In this document: piece by piece, positions 9,143-18,800 of the stretch
Numbering within the stretch: position 1 is the stretch's first letter
Layout of the letters: each line of letters begins with the position of its first letter
Source: Chryseobacterium polytrichastri
GTDB taxonomy: Bacteria; Bacteroidota; Bacteroidia; Flavobacteriales; Weeksellaceae
DNA: 64,000 nucleotides
Assembly: GCF_900142445.1 (NCBI RefSeq)
Contig: NZ_FRAV01000002.1
Location: forward strand, 164,049-228,048
Direction of reading: 5' to 3'
Notes under the pieces: model-generated
What the model saw: only the letters and a program-made list of their open reading frames with translations
Told to the model about the DNA's origin: nothing
Database searches by the model: none
Program-made: the position numbers and the translations under genes

Positions 9143-9756
9143 AGTAAGTCGCTCATAAAAGCAGTATAAATATACAACAAAAACCTGATAACCACCAGCT
9201 TTGCAAGCACTTTTTAACCAAAATATCAACCATTGTTAAAAACTTTTTAACCACTCGAAGCGCAAGAAAGTAAAAAACAGTCTGAGAAAAACGAAACCCG
9301 AGCATAGGGGGTATAGCAAAGATTTACGTAATAGGTACGCCAAAATTTTAATAGTACCCTTTGAAACGATACCTATTTAAAAATTTTGAGATTGGGTACA
9401 GGGGGAAGTTTTTACAGTGAAAATTTGATACGGTGGGTAATTGGGTCAATATATATAATATTACCTGACAGTAACCCCACAGCAAAAAAAATAAAAGTAC
9501 TCACAACACCCATTCAGTGTACCATTATTTGGAAGAGTAACTAAATATTTTGGGGTAATATATTAACAAAAATAGTCAAATGTAAAAACACTAAATATTT
9601 TCAAGAGTAAAAATATAAATTCCCAATAGTATACACTTAAAAAAGGAAAAAGAAAAACTCATCACTGATATTTTGCCGAGAGATTTCCCTATTTTAACAG
9701 CCAAAAAAACCTCTATCAAGTTTGATAAAGGTTAATATTACAATTTTAATAATATT
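9143..9756. other. 614-bp AT-rich region without genes
   Basis: No frame supports a protein. An 11-base direct repeat CTTTTTAACCA occurs at 9210-9220 and 9243-9253, and CTAAATATTTT occurs twice (near 9540 and 9591). These may be remains of element-specific binding sites or a decayed gene. No RNA gene or promoter was recognised. Confidence 0.4.
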
Positions 9757-10719
9757 TTAGTTTAAATGATTAAAATTTCTGTTAATATTTTTCACATTAG
9801 TTATTTTTACTGATGCTTTAAAAGGCTCATCGTATTTAATCTTAATATAATCAATTATTTTATTATCAATATTATCATCGAACTTTCGAGCAAAAAGATG
9901 ATTTCCCGTTTGGAGAAAATCTAAATCGATTTTAGTGAAAGTCTTGGGACGTAATTTGATGTCTCCGTCAGGAATCCAAATAATTGCTCTTTTGTCATCA
10001 TTTACTAAAGTACCCTTAAATGAAGTATTCATTAAAACAGTTTGAAAGAAAGATTCATCAGCAATTAATGTGTTTAAATAATAATCTTCAAATTTTTTGA
10101 CCTCAACATTACTATTTACAAATTCACAGCAATCCCTTGTTAAAATCATCCATTGTCCACCGATATAAGGTGTTACATCTTTCATGAAATCTCTTTTATG
10201 AGTTTTATCAGAAATACTGTCTTCCAATTCTTCAAAATAATTCTCAATTCTATTCATGGTTTCAGGTCTTATTTTTTCCTGATTGTCAATTTTGATATAA
10301 CTTTTACCATTATTTTTCGATAAAAACTCTTTGATGATTTTTTGTGATTTTAATGGATAATCTTGTCCGCTTAGATTTATAAAATAATCCCATTGTGCAT
10401 TCATGTCCAAAAGGTATTTCATCCCATCCAGTTCAGCCTGAACCATACTATATCCACCCCAAATAACATTTTCACTATTAAGGATATGTACGTTTGGATA
10501 TTGTTTTAAAAAGCTTTTTACATCCTTACCAATTTCTTGATTTGCCTTTTTGTCAATATGTATAAGGTAGAAATTTGTAGAATCATAGATAGCTTTAAAA
10601 AGTTTTTTGAATTGATTCGGTAAGCGGTGTACTAAAATTAAGTATGCTATACTGATTGATTTCATCGGAGTTTCACCAATGCTATGTCCATTGCTTTCGC
10701 TTACATAAACATTATTCAT
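9757..10719 (-). CDS. GT14-type beta-1,6-N-acetylglucosaminyltransferase-like protein
   Basis: A 320-residue protein of the Core-2/I-branching enzyme superfamily, transferring a sugar from a nucleotide sugar to a glycan or other acceptor. Family features: IAYLILVHRLPNQFKKLF at the start of the fold, FYLIHIDKKAN, VIWGGYSMVQAEL, YFINLSGQDYPLKSQKII and the ADESFFQTVLMNT block near residue 215. No signal peptide, so cytoplasmic. The first 18 residues (MNNVYVSESNGHSIGETP) precede the conserved domain; an internal ATG at residue 19 is an alternative start. It stands alone between gene-poor stretches, with no other polysaccharide genes. Acceptor unknown. Confidence 0.75.
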   Translation of the reverse strand: MNNVYVSESNGHSIGETPMKSISIAYLILVHRLPNQFKKLFKAIYDSTNFYLIHIDKKANQEIGKDVKSFLKQYPNVHILNSENVIWGGYSMVQAELDGMKYLLDMNAQWDYFINLSGQDYPLKSQKIIKEFLSKNNGKSYIKIDNQEKIRPETMNRIENYFEELEDSISDKTHKRDFMKDVTPYIGGQWMILTRDCCEFVNSNVEVKKFEDYYLNTLIADESFFQTVLMNTSFKGTLVNDDKRAIIWIPDGDIKLRPKTFTKIDLDFLQTGNHLFARKFDDNIDNKIIDYIKIKYDEPFKASVKITNVKNINRNFNHLN

Positions 10720-11124
10720 TTTATTTTATTTAAAAATTACTAATGTTTACAACTTATTTCATAAAGTATTAATAGACATTTTTATAAATATACGAAATTT
10801 AAACTATTTTTATTGAAAATAATAAAATCTCATTTATAATTCATGAAAAAAAATATGAAATATTAGTTTTAGAATAGATAGAAGTAAATTATTAGAGAAA
10901 TAAATATTTAGTAGTGTATTGATACTATGTTGCAGAAACTTCGCTAACACATATATTCATAGTGGTTTACAAAGATCAGTAGAGTATTTGGGGTTAATAG
11001 AGAGATAATATATTGGCAAAATCACATCTTTTCAAATCAATGATTTTTTATTCCCGTCCAAAATCATAGAGATCTACTACTACATAAAACCCGAAGATAT
11101 TGATTTTACATGCTCGAAGTCAGA

Positions 11125-11217
11125 GATTAAAAGTTTTTTTTCCGTCACAGTGTATACCTATTAAAGTATTATCTTTAATGATAGTGTCACGGAAAAAACT
11201 AAGTTCTACTGCTGCAC
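11125..11217 (-). pseudogene. Remnant of a second BT4734-like gene
   Basis: Reading the minus strand gives VELSFFRDTIIKDNTLIGI then HCDGK, nearly the same as the FFRDTIIKENTLIGIHRDGK segment of the intact BT4734-like protein encoded at 23132-24361. Nucleotide identity with 23715-23790 is high over about 70 bases, and the flanks are unrelated. This is therefore a short broken copy, not a gene; it shows that DNA of this element type has been here more than once or was partly duplicated. Confidence 0.8.
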
Positions 11218-11838
11218 CCACCACTTATGCAGTTCTTTTTTCACCCGCCGCTACTTTATAGAGATTGTGCACTCAGCTCACATCTAGTCAGCCACCCGAA
11301 TTACGCTCTATCGCACATCTAGTCTATCCGCCAACTACACGGGTAGGGAGGTGCTATGTACCAGCTAGATGCATACTATATCATTATATGTTAGCAGAAT
11401 CTCTGTGAAAGCCCTGTATCAAGTAGATAGCAAGTTTCAGAGGTGATAAATTTATTACAGTAAGATCTTTAAGCTCGAAAGCTTCAAATAAGCTTGATTT
11501 AGCCATTTTGTATTCAAAATAACACCTAAAATACTAAAACACTAAGAAAGTCGAAATTTGACGACTTAAAAACACTTGCATCAACGTGGTAAGCTTAAAC
11601 CAATACATCTACTTATGTTTTATAGTTTAAATAACATGATTTAACCCCTAATTACATCATATATATCGCCTTTATGCCAAAATAGAAAGAAAGTCAAAAT
11701 TTAACACCTTAAAACACGTGTATTGAAGCACTGTATCCTAATCAATATCATGTTTTAAAAAGATCGGGATAAAAACAAGCTTATTTCATCATCATTCAAC
11801 AATAATAAATTTTTAAATCCAGTATCAGGAAAAATTTA

Positions 11839-11846
11839 TATTTTTG
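11839..11846 (+). promoter_or_regulatory. Putative -7 promoter box of the structured RNA
   Basis: TATTTTTG matches TAnnTTTG. Transcription would start near 11850, just before the long self-complementary region. No -33 TTG is visible at the expected distance. Confidence 0.4.
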
Positions 11847-11851
11847 TAGTC

Positions 11852-12045
11852 AATACATTTTCGATAACGAAAAAGCGTTAATAATTATTCTGCTGGCAGG
11901 AATCTGGTAAATTCAAAAGTAGTGCAGGGTGATAAGTTGAACGCTCACGTCCATATTTTACGGGACGTGGGTTTCGCTTATTTACACTACAAGGCTTACC
12001 AGAGCCTCTGCCAGTAAATAAGAGTTACGAGCCTGCGTCCTTTTT
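11852..12045 (+). ncRNA. Large structured RNA, candidate 6S (6S-Flavo-like) RNA
   Basis: About 190 bases fold into one long interrupted hairpin. Stems from outside in: CTGGCAG 11893-11899 with CTGCCAG 12008-12014; TCTGGTAA 11903-11910 with TTACCAGA 11996-12003; GTAGTG 11919-11924 with CACTAC 11985-11990; GATAAG 11931-11936 with CTTATT 11977-11982; CACGTCC 11946-11952 with GGACGTG 11963-11969. Outer AT-rich flanks also pair imperfectly. This is the 6S RNA architecture, which mimics an open promoter and binds RNA polymerase. In the 5' strand, beside the internal loop, the complement reads TACTTTTG (11921 to 11914), a perfect TAnnTTTG -7 box, as expected for a template-strand promoter mimic. The alternative is a cis leader of the gene at 12102; identity is inferred, not proven. 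Confidence 0.5.
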
Positions 12046-12099
12046 CTATTATACAACCAAAACAAAACCGCACTTTAGGCTCGAGTGATACAAAGTCAC
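12028..12099 (+). promoter_or_regulatory. Hairpins in the leader of the 12102 gene
   Basis: CGAGCCT (12028-12034) pairs with AGGCTCG (12077-12083), and GTGA (12085-12088) with TCAC (12096-12099) immediately before the ATG at 12102. The second hairpin would cover the ribosome landing site. Either a terminator-like end of the upstream RNA plus leader, or a regulatory leader. Confidence 0.3.
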
Positions 12100-12101
12100 T
12101 T

Positions 12102-12476
12102 ATGAAAAAGGTCTTTATTTCTACTATGTTGCTCGTGGCAGTGAGCGCATTTTCTCAAGAAAAATTTGATTGCAACAATCTTTCTAAAACAGATTACCTG
12201 AATAAGTATCAGGAACTCAAAAGCTATGGGCTTGATAAAATCACGCTCAAAGACGGTACGGAAGTCTTACCGCTAGTCATATCAAAAGTTTATGACGAAA
12301 ACAGCCTGAGACAGGTTTGTATCAATTCAGCTTATGCAGACCATAGATACGGCACAGAAGCACATTACGAAATGTATCGTAAAAACATCTACAGCATATC
12401 TCGGGAAACATTCATGAAAAATTCAGATTACTTTGAGATATTCCTAGAAATGATTGCACAACTTAAAAACCAATAA
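12102..12476 (+). CDS. Small secreted protein of unknown family
   Basis: A 124-residue protein with a clear signal peptide (MKKVFISTMLLVAVSAFSQE, cleavage after AFSQ-like end). The mature part is polar with two cysteines (DCNNL near the start and VCINS about residue 72) and no recognised motif. It begins a run of four small co-directional genes with short gaps (6, 26 and 5 bases), so probably one transcript. Located next to a large structured RNA. I do not recognise the family. Confidence 0.65.
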   Translation: MKKVFISTMLLVAVSAFSQEKFDCNNLSKTDYLNKYQELKSYGLDKITLKDGTEVLPLVISKVYDENSLRQVCINSAYADHRYGTEAHYEMYRKNIYSISRETFMKNSDYFEIFLEMIAQLKNQ

Positions 12477-12481
12477 TATTG

Positions 12482-13063
12482 ATGGAAAAGAAAATAATTC
12501 AAGTTGACAAAAACATCCCAAAATCAGTGTTGACAGGTTTTGTATTGGCTTTTTTATCAGTTTTTGCAGTCGAGCATTACAGCACATTCTCATATATTCC
12601 AAATTTAAACACGCCAAGTGTTGATAATGAGGGAAAACTTATTATAAGCGGTGAATACGATACCCGAACAACTCCCTTAGGTGCATTATACCAAACAACG
12701 CCTTTCGGAACAAAGATAGATTTACCCACAAACGGCATGATGTGCAGTGAACTACTGTATGATTCGGATTTCAAAAAATATTCTAACAAAGGTGTGTTGT
12801 ATGCAAAATCTGTATTCAATGATTACAAATATCTTTTACTGTTTTGGTTAATATACACGCTAATCGTACTGTTTTTCAAAAGATACCGTCTAAAGATTTT
12901 GATTCTGATTCTACCAATCTCAATACTGAGCTGTAATAAGACCCAAAAAGAGGTAATAGAAGACTGTATGACGCACAAGAGCACGGCAAAAACCGACTCA
13001 ACCAATAAATACAATAAAGCATTCCAAGAATCTGATACAACAGCTGTAAAGCACTTATTTTAA
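12482..13063 (+). CDS. Small membrane protein of unknown family
   Basis: Starts at the ATG at 12482; an upstream TTG at 12479 is in frame but unlikely. The 193 residues have an N-terminal membrane helix (about 17-35, VLTGFVLAFLSVFAVEHYS), a periplasmic or external loop of about 80 residues, a second hydrophobic segment near 115-132 (YLLLFWLIYTLIVLFF) and a third ending ILPISILSCNKTQ. The last one resembles a lipobox but sits too far inside to be one. The C-terminal tail is polar. Second gene of the four-gene run. Function unknown. Confidence 0.6.
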   Translation: MEKKIIQVDKNIPKSVLTGFVLAFLSVFAVEHYSTFSYIPNLNTPSVDNEGKLIISGEYDTRTTPLGALYQTTPFGTKIDLPTNGMMCSELLYDSDFKKYSNKGVLYAKSVFNDYKYLLLFWLIYTLIVLFFKRYRLKILILILPISILSCNKTQKEVIEDCMTHKSTAKTDSTNKYNKAFQESDTTAVKHLF

Positions 13064-13089
13064 ACAAAAATTTTTAAAAATTTATCAAT

Positions 13090-13401
13090 ATGAAAAAATT
13101 ATTTTTTACGCTATTATTAGCAACGACACCAGTATTATTTTTTGCGCAGGAAGAAAAACCAAAAGAAACGGCAAAAGAGTGCGATTTATCTAAAGACTTC
13201 AAAGAACCAATCAAGAACAACCGATTAAAAAAGTTCGTAGCAATTGAAAACGGAGTTGAGGAAAAAGAAGTAATCATTATCCGAGCTCAAAACGGATTCG
13301 GAAGTGGAATTTATACAGCCTGTGTAAAAGGTCAGCCAATCAAATACCAAAAGATGGGTACAGTTTTTATGAGAGAAGGAAATAACCCATTTGGAAAGTA
13401 A
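13090..13401 (+). CDS. Small secreted protein of unknown family
   Basis: A 103-residue protein with a signal peptide (MKKLFFTLLLATTPVLFFAQ) and a lysine/glutamate-rich mature part with two cysteines (ECDLS and TACVKG). No T9SS tail, no lipobox and no recognised domain. It lies 26 bases after the previous gene and 5 bases before the frameshifted gene, consistent with one operon. Unknown function. Confidence 0.6.
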   Translation: MKKLFFTLLLATTPVLFFAQEEKPKETAKECDLSKDFKEPIKNNRLKKFVAIENGVEEKEVIIIRAQNGFGSGIYTACVKGQPIKYQKMGTVFMREGNNPFGK

Positions 13402-13406
13402 TTATT

Positions 13407-13756
13407 ATGAAAAAGATTTTATTAACAATGGTTTTTGTGTGTGTGTTTCTACCTATGGTTATTCTCAATATAGAGACCCTCAGCAATTAGATATTTCAGG
13501 CTTGGGAAATGCAATGACAACAAAGCAAAACAGATATAACAATAATGTCGCAAAAGTTCAAAATACTGTAAATAAGATTGCAGACTATTTAAGAAACTTG
13601 CAAATATCCGACGAAAGAAAACAAAATTTGTTCAATTCTTTTGATGAAAAATGTATGAAACAAATGCCAAGTATCAATTATAGTTCCGATGAACAAGCAG
13701 ATTCTTTAGTAAAGTTTTTGTATGACTGTATCAATTATCAACTTAAAAATAATTAA
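13407..13756 (+). pseudogene. Small secreted protein gene, frameshifted in a GT repeat
   Basis: From the ATG at 13407 the frame reads a signal peptide (MKKILLTMVFVCV) and then stops after 27 codons. The remaining coding sequence continues in another frame from the (GT)5 tract at 13437-13446. With one GT unit fewer the protein would read MKKILLTMVFVCVSTYGYSQ, a perfect signal peptide ending in YSQ, then YRDPQQLDISGLGNAM and on to the stop at 13756 (about 115 residues). So the gene is off by one repeat unit: slipped-strand phase variation, a fresh mutation, or a read error. Last of four small genes. Confidence 0.75.
13437..13446 (+). repeat. (GT)5 microsatellite inside a signal peptide
   Basis: Five GT units after a run of five Ts. 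Removing one unit restores the reading frame of the gene at 13407-13756. Confidence 0.8.
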
Positions 13757-13864
13757 GATTAGTATGAAGAGTACATTCTTAACTGGATTATGACTTACAG
13801 TACAATGGAGAGATAACAAAAATGGATCTTAGGTTGATTTGGTAAAATTATAATGCAGAAACTT

Positions 13865-13905
13865 AAGCCTTGACCTACGACGGGTTGAGGCTTGTGTTTT
13901 TTTTA
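13865..13905 (+). terminator. Intrinsic terminator after the small-gene run
   Basis: AAGCCT (13865-13870) pairs with AGGCTT (13888-13893), extended by TGACC/GGGTT pairing, followed by GTG and eight Ts. Confidence 0.75.
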
Positions 13906-14195
13906 CTGCAAACACTTATTAACACAAGGGTTAACAAAGAATCTGCTACATAGTACCTATATATACTAAAATTTATATCAAATATTATCCTACTCTAATC
14001 ACTTTCAAACCTATCTAATCATTCCAAAAGGGAAAATTAAGGATAGCCACGCGAATTTAAAAAAAAAAAAATCAATTATAACACGACATGATTTGTCGCT
14101 TGGTAGAAATATCTTTGCAATAGATAAAATACTAATACGTGATAAAGTTCATGTTAAATCTCATTAATGGGATTTCAGAAACTATTAATAAATGT

Positions 14196-14203
14196 TAAAT
14201 TTG
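14196..14203 (+). promoter_or_regulatory. Putative -7 promoter box of the T9SS/RHS operon
   Basis: TAAATTTG matches TAnnTTTG and gives a predicted leader of about 48 bases before the ATG at 14255. It is the only good box before the operon, whose four intact genes are separated by 9, 6 and 5 bases. Confidence 0.5.
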
Positions 14204-14254
14204 CGGAATCATAATAATAAAAACTAACATTAACTTTTAAACACATAAAAATAG

Positions 14255-15796
14255 ATGAGAAAACTCTACTTGAGTGCATTTACTATGTGCACAATCCTGA
14301 CTTTATCAGCGCAGGAAGTGATTTGGCAAAAGGATATTAAATCCAATACACAGGATTTTCTAAGTCAGGTGATTACAACAATCGATGGACAGTATTTAAT
14401 TACTGGAAGCTCCATTCAATCTAAGAAACTTTCTACGGATAACAAACAAAACAACGGCTATGATCTGCATTTGGTTAAACTTAATCAACAAGGCGAAGAA
14501 GTTTGGGAAAAGTTCTTTGTCGGAAGTAATCATGATTTCCTTTCAGCAACTGTATCAACCCAAGATGGTGGATTTTTAGTAGCATCAACCTCTTATTCAT
14601 GCAAAAGTCTGGACAAAAAAGACGATTCCAAGGGAGGTTCAGATTTCTGGTTGATCCGTTTAAATGAATTTGGAGACGAGCTTTGGCAAAAAACTTTAGG
14701 TAGCAGTTCAGATGAAGAAGCAAGATCGGTAATTCAAACGACAGATCTGGGATTCTTTGTTGCTGGAAATGTACAAAACTCAGCTAAAGGTTATGGATCT
14801 AAAGATGTTTTGATTATCAAACTAGATAAAAACGGAAAAGAGCTATCACAATCTATTTTAGGTGGAAAAGGATTAGATGAAGTTGAGAAAATGATTCCGA
14901 CTAAAGACGGAGGTGCTTTGCTTGGGATATACTCCAGAAGTGGTATGGGTGGTTCAAAGAAAACTGAAAACTTTGGCGAAGGAGATTATTGGATTATAAA
15001 ACTTAATAAAGAAGGCAAAGTTGAATGGGAAAAGAACTTCGGAGGAAAAGGTGATGATCATTTGAGAACATTAGTATTGACATCAGAAGGATTCTTAATC
15101 GGTGGTGAGTCAAGATCAGAACGATCAGGAAATAAAACAGTTGGAATTGAAGAGGGTACGGATCTGTGGTTGATTTCATTCAATGACAGAGGAGATGAAA
15201 TCTGGCAGAAATCTTACAATTTCAAAAACAGAGATGTTTTGATGGGAATGAGTGTTTTACATAGTTCAGATGATAAAACATCAAAAGGTATTTTGTTAGG
15301 TGGATATACGCAGGCTGAAGGTAGAATACAAACTGATGATGAAACATTTTGGATGCTGTATTTGGATCAAAATGGGAATGAACAGTGGAGAAAACATGTC
15401 AAAGGAGAATCCAGCAAGAAAGAAGAAAGATTATCTGATATCAAACTTAACAGAGATGGTTCAATCATTTTAGCAGGCACCAGTGCCGAAGAACTTGGAA
15501 AAGAAAACTGGAAGATCATTAAGCTTGGAGACAAACAAATTGATCAGTTGATTGTAAAACAAGATATCAAGATTTATCCGAACCCTGTTTCAGATTATGC
15601 GTATGTGGAAATAGGTTTTGATTTCAAAGAAGCTGATATTTCTTTGTATGATATGAGTGGAAGACAACTTCAAAGTTTGAAAACCAGAAACAATGTAACC
15701 AAAATCAATACTCAGAATTTGATTCAGGGAGCTTATTTGATTACGATTAAAACGGATACGAATAAAACAGCTAACGCTAAATTGATTAAAAAATAA
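14255..15796 (+). CDS. T9SS-exported repeat protein, first gene of the RHS toxin operon
   Basis: A 513-residue secreted protein with a signal peptide (MRKLYLSAFTMCTILTLSAQ), then about seven repeats with the pattern W-KxxGGxxxDxxxxxxxTxDGGxxxxGxxxS...DxWLIKLNxxGxxxW (residues about 25-425), and a type A T9SS C-terminal sorting domain (IYPNPVSDYAYVEIGF ... GAYLITIKTDTNKTANAKLIKK). The repeats are propeller or Delta-60-like and would be surface-exposed. It is followed after 9 bases by the SpvB/RHS-like shell gene. In Chryseobacterium-type genomes this gene order recurs, which suggests that it works with the RHS proteins at the cell surface; that role is inference. Confidence 0.75.
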   Translation: MRKLYLSAFTMCTILTLSAQEVIWQKDIKSNTQDFLSQVITTIDGQYLITGSSIQSKKLSTDNKQNNGYDLHLVKLNQQGEEVWEKFFVGSNHDFLSATVSTQDGGFLVASTSYSCKSLDKKDDSKGGSDFWLIRLNEFGDELWQKTLGSSSDEEARSVIQTTDLGFFVAGNVQNSAKGYGSKDVLIIKLDKNGKELSQSILGGKGLDEVEKMIPTKDGGALLGIYSRSGMGGSKKTENFGEGDYWIIKLNKEGKVEWEKNFGGKGDDHLRTLVLTSEGFLIGGESRSERSGNKTVGIEEGTDLWLISFNDRGDEIWQKSYNFKNRDVLMGMSVLHSSDDKTSKGILLGGYTQAEGRIQTDDETFWMLYLDQNGNEQWRKHVKGESSKKEERLSDIKLNRDGSIILAGTSAEELGKENWKIIKLGDKQIDQLIVKQDIKIYPNPVSDYAYVEIGFDFKEADISLYDMSGRQLQSLKTRNNVTKINTQNLIQGAYLITIKTDTNKTANAKLIKK

Positions 15797-15805
15797 ACAC
15801 AACTT

Positions 15806-18800
15806 ATGAAGAAGCAACTTAATAAAAATCGTAAAATAACATTATCAATATTGTGTTTATTTGGAGTATCATTTTATTCAGGTCAAAATATACCTATAAT
15901 AAAATCTCCACAAACTTATAATATCGAAAAATTTGGAAATATTCCTGTTAGTATGAATACAGGAAGCATCTCCTATGATGTCAATCTTTTTAATTATGGA
16001 GATATTTACAATGGAAATGGATATAATATTGGATTGAGATATTATGGAACAGGATTTATTCCCGCAAAAAAATCTAACTATGTAGGGTTAGATTGGTCAT
16101 TAGATATAGGAGGAGCAATTACTAGAGAAGTAAGAGGGTTACCTGATGATTTCTTTTCAGATTGGCCAAAAAAACAAGGTTTATATGGATATTTAGAAGG
16201 TGTTAAAACATCCAATAAAACAAGTAATGATATATATAACCAAAATTACAATCAATTTCCTGATGGAGGTGGTGGGATAGGTATTAAAACAGGAGCATTT
16301 GGTTTTGAAATTGAACCTGATAAGTTTAGTTTTAACTTTATGGGAAATAGTGGATACTTCTTCATTGGAAATGATATGAAACCAATTATTATTTCCGATA
16401 ATAAAAACCTGAAAATTGATGTTTCAGGACTTTCATCTAAACAGCCCCTTGATCCGATACAAATAAATGGTTCTCAATGTTTGACTAAACCTACAACCAT
16501 TACAATTACGGATGAAAAAGGTATAAAATATTATTTTGGAGGAAATTATGAAAATTTGGAGATTTCATATAATTTATTACCAAATGCCGAGTCAGAAAAT
16601 CCTTTTACTATCACCTCATGGAATTTATTCAAAATTGAATATCCTAATTCCAATATATTAGAAATTAAGTATCGTACAGTCACACCTAGTATAACTGACA
16701 GAAACTTTTGCAGATCTAATCCAGGAAATATTAGGAACTTGCAAGAGCCTTTCTTACTAATGTTTGACCATAATACTATCTTTAAACAAGAAATTAAAGC
16801 TACAAATGGAAATTATAATACAAGCAGTGGAAGTTTATTATATGATGGAACTATTTATTGGGGTGGTAGCACTACATCTAGTGATGGTAGCAATACATCA
16901 TACTCTGCTACTAAAAAAAGCTTTCCAGATTCAATTTTATTAAATGGGAAAACAATAGTCTTCTTTGATTTCGAAAGATTTGATCAATATTTAGGATATA
17001 CAATTCCTTCTTTAAAGTTAAAAAACATTATCTTTTACAGTACATCTGGAAATCAAATAGTTAAACAAATAAATTTAGACTATTACAGATACAAAGATTA
17101 CTTCTTTTTAGATAAGGTTAAGATGTATAAAAAAGATCGAATCTCATCAGATTATTTACAAGAATATAGTTTTGATTATTATAATAAAAATACATTACCA
17201 GATGAGAATACAGCATTAATTGATTATTGGGGTTATTTTAATAATAAGCCCAGGATGAATATGATTCCAAATTTCACACTAAATAAAAATACTGGAGACT
17301 ATGTAATTACAGATAATACACAAGAAGCAGATCCTACATTATCTTCAATAGGACTAATGAAAACAATAACCTACCCTACCAAAGGAAAAAGTGAATTCAT
17401 TTATGAGCCTCATAAATATAGTGAAAAAATAGACAGGAATTCCTCATCACAATTTAAAAATATATTAATTCAATCAGAAGGAATTGTAAGTGGAGGACGA
17501 ATTAATAAAATCATTAATTATTCTAATGACGGAACTCAAATAGGTACTAAAGACTATAAATATGTTAGCAATTATTCTCCAAATGGAGCAAGCATTAAAT
17601 CAAGTGGAATTCTATCTAACTTTTATCGTAATTTAACGTATGTAAGAGTACAAACTCCTTTTAGTACTTATGAGGAACTGAATGCTTATTCAGATAATTT
17701 TATTGAAACTTCTATGAATTCGTTTCCTGTACTATATTCTGAAGTTACAGAAATTGAAAACAATAAAGGATATACAAAATATTATTTTACAGATTACAAA
17801 ATGTATCCTGACAGCCAAGATAATAAAGCAGTTGATAATAATACAAGTAATTTGGATGTAAATTATTATCCTGCTAATATAACGAATATCAACCTTCCTT
17901 ACCGTTCAAATAACTATAAAAGAGGAAAATTATATAAACAGGAAATATATGATCAGAACTTTAATAAATTAAAATCCTCCAATACCGAATTTATAGATGT
18001 TTCGGAAGTTATCTCAAATAATTTTGCTACTTATGTTACAGATAGATTAAGAACTAAATATTTCTTTAAATTATTTGGAGGATCATTCTCACCTAGCAAA
18101 ACCATTTCTGATGATATTTTAAACAATAATTTGTTATCCTCTAAATCAGAATATTTTTATCAGTCTGCCAATGGCATGAATATTTCAAAGATTAAAAGTA
18201 CAAATACAGATGGGAAAATTACAGAAACCAATTATCAATATGCCCATGAAAAGGGAAATCAAAAATTGATCAATACGAATATTGTAGATACTCCTTTAGA
18301 AATATCTGTACTAGAAAAGCAGAATATAAGTGATGCTGGAAAATTAGTTTCTAAATCCGAAGTTAAGTATGATAATCCCGCAAATGTATATCCTACTATG
18401 GCATTATCCTATGATTTGCAAAACGGGACTCCATCCACCGAAGCTACTTATGATCTTTATGATGGGAAAGGTAATTTACAACAATACACCACAAAAGATG
18501 GTGTTTCTACAACAATAATCTGGGGTTATAACAATACTCAGCCCATTGCAAAAATAGAGGGTGCAAAACTATCTGATATTCAGCAATCTTTTATTGACAG
18601 TATTGTTAATGCTTCCGATACTGATGCTTTAGCAATTTCAAATAGTGATGAAGCTTCATTTTTATCTGTTCTCAATACATTTAGAAATAATCTTCTAAAT
18701 TATCAAATCTCAACGTACACTTATGATCCATCGATCGGTATAAGAAGTATCACTCCACCAACAGGAATCAGAGAGGTTTATATCTATGATAGAGCCAACA

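Larger units (their letters stand above)
10720..11850. other. 1.1-kb gene-poor region with decayed element DNA
   Basis: No intact gene. It contains a remnant of a BT4734-like gene (about 11125-11217, listed separately), two copies of CACATCTAGTC at 11279-11289 and 11321-11331 in a locally GC-richer patch, and a pair of about 37-base degenerate direct repeats at 11546-11582 and 11688-11724 (both reading AGAAAGTC-AAATTT-AC--CTTAAAA). This looks like the debris of earlier mobile-element insertions. Confidence 0.55.
13757..14254. other. 498-bp intergenic region before the toxin operon
   Basis: Holds a terminator for the small-gene run and the promoter of the T9SS/RHS operon (both listed). A 10-base A run occurs near 14059. 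The piece CAAACCTATCTAATC near 14006 resembles TGAACCTATCTGAATC near 8479, perhaps by chance. No further gene is seen. Confidence 0.5.

Noticed and set aside
11852..13756. Retron (structured RNA plus neighbouring genes)
   Set aside because: No reverse transcriptase is encoded nearby; the four small proteins are secreted or membrane proteins.
13986..14020. Attachment-site copy resembling 8475-8490
   Set aside because: Only a broken similarity (CCTATCT with differing flanks), no better than chance in AT-rich DNA.
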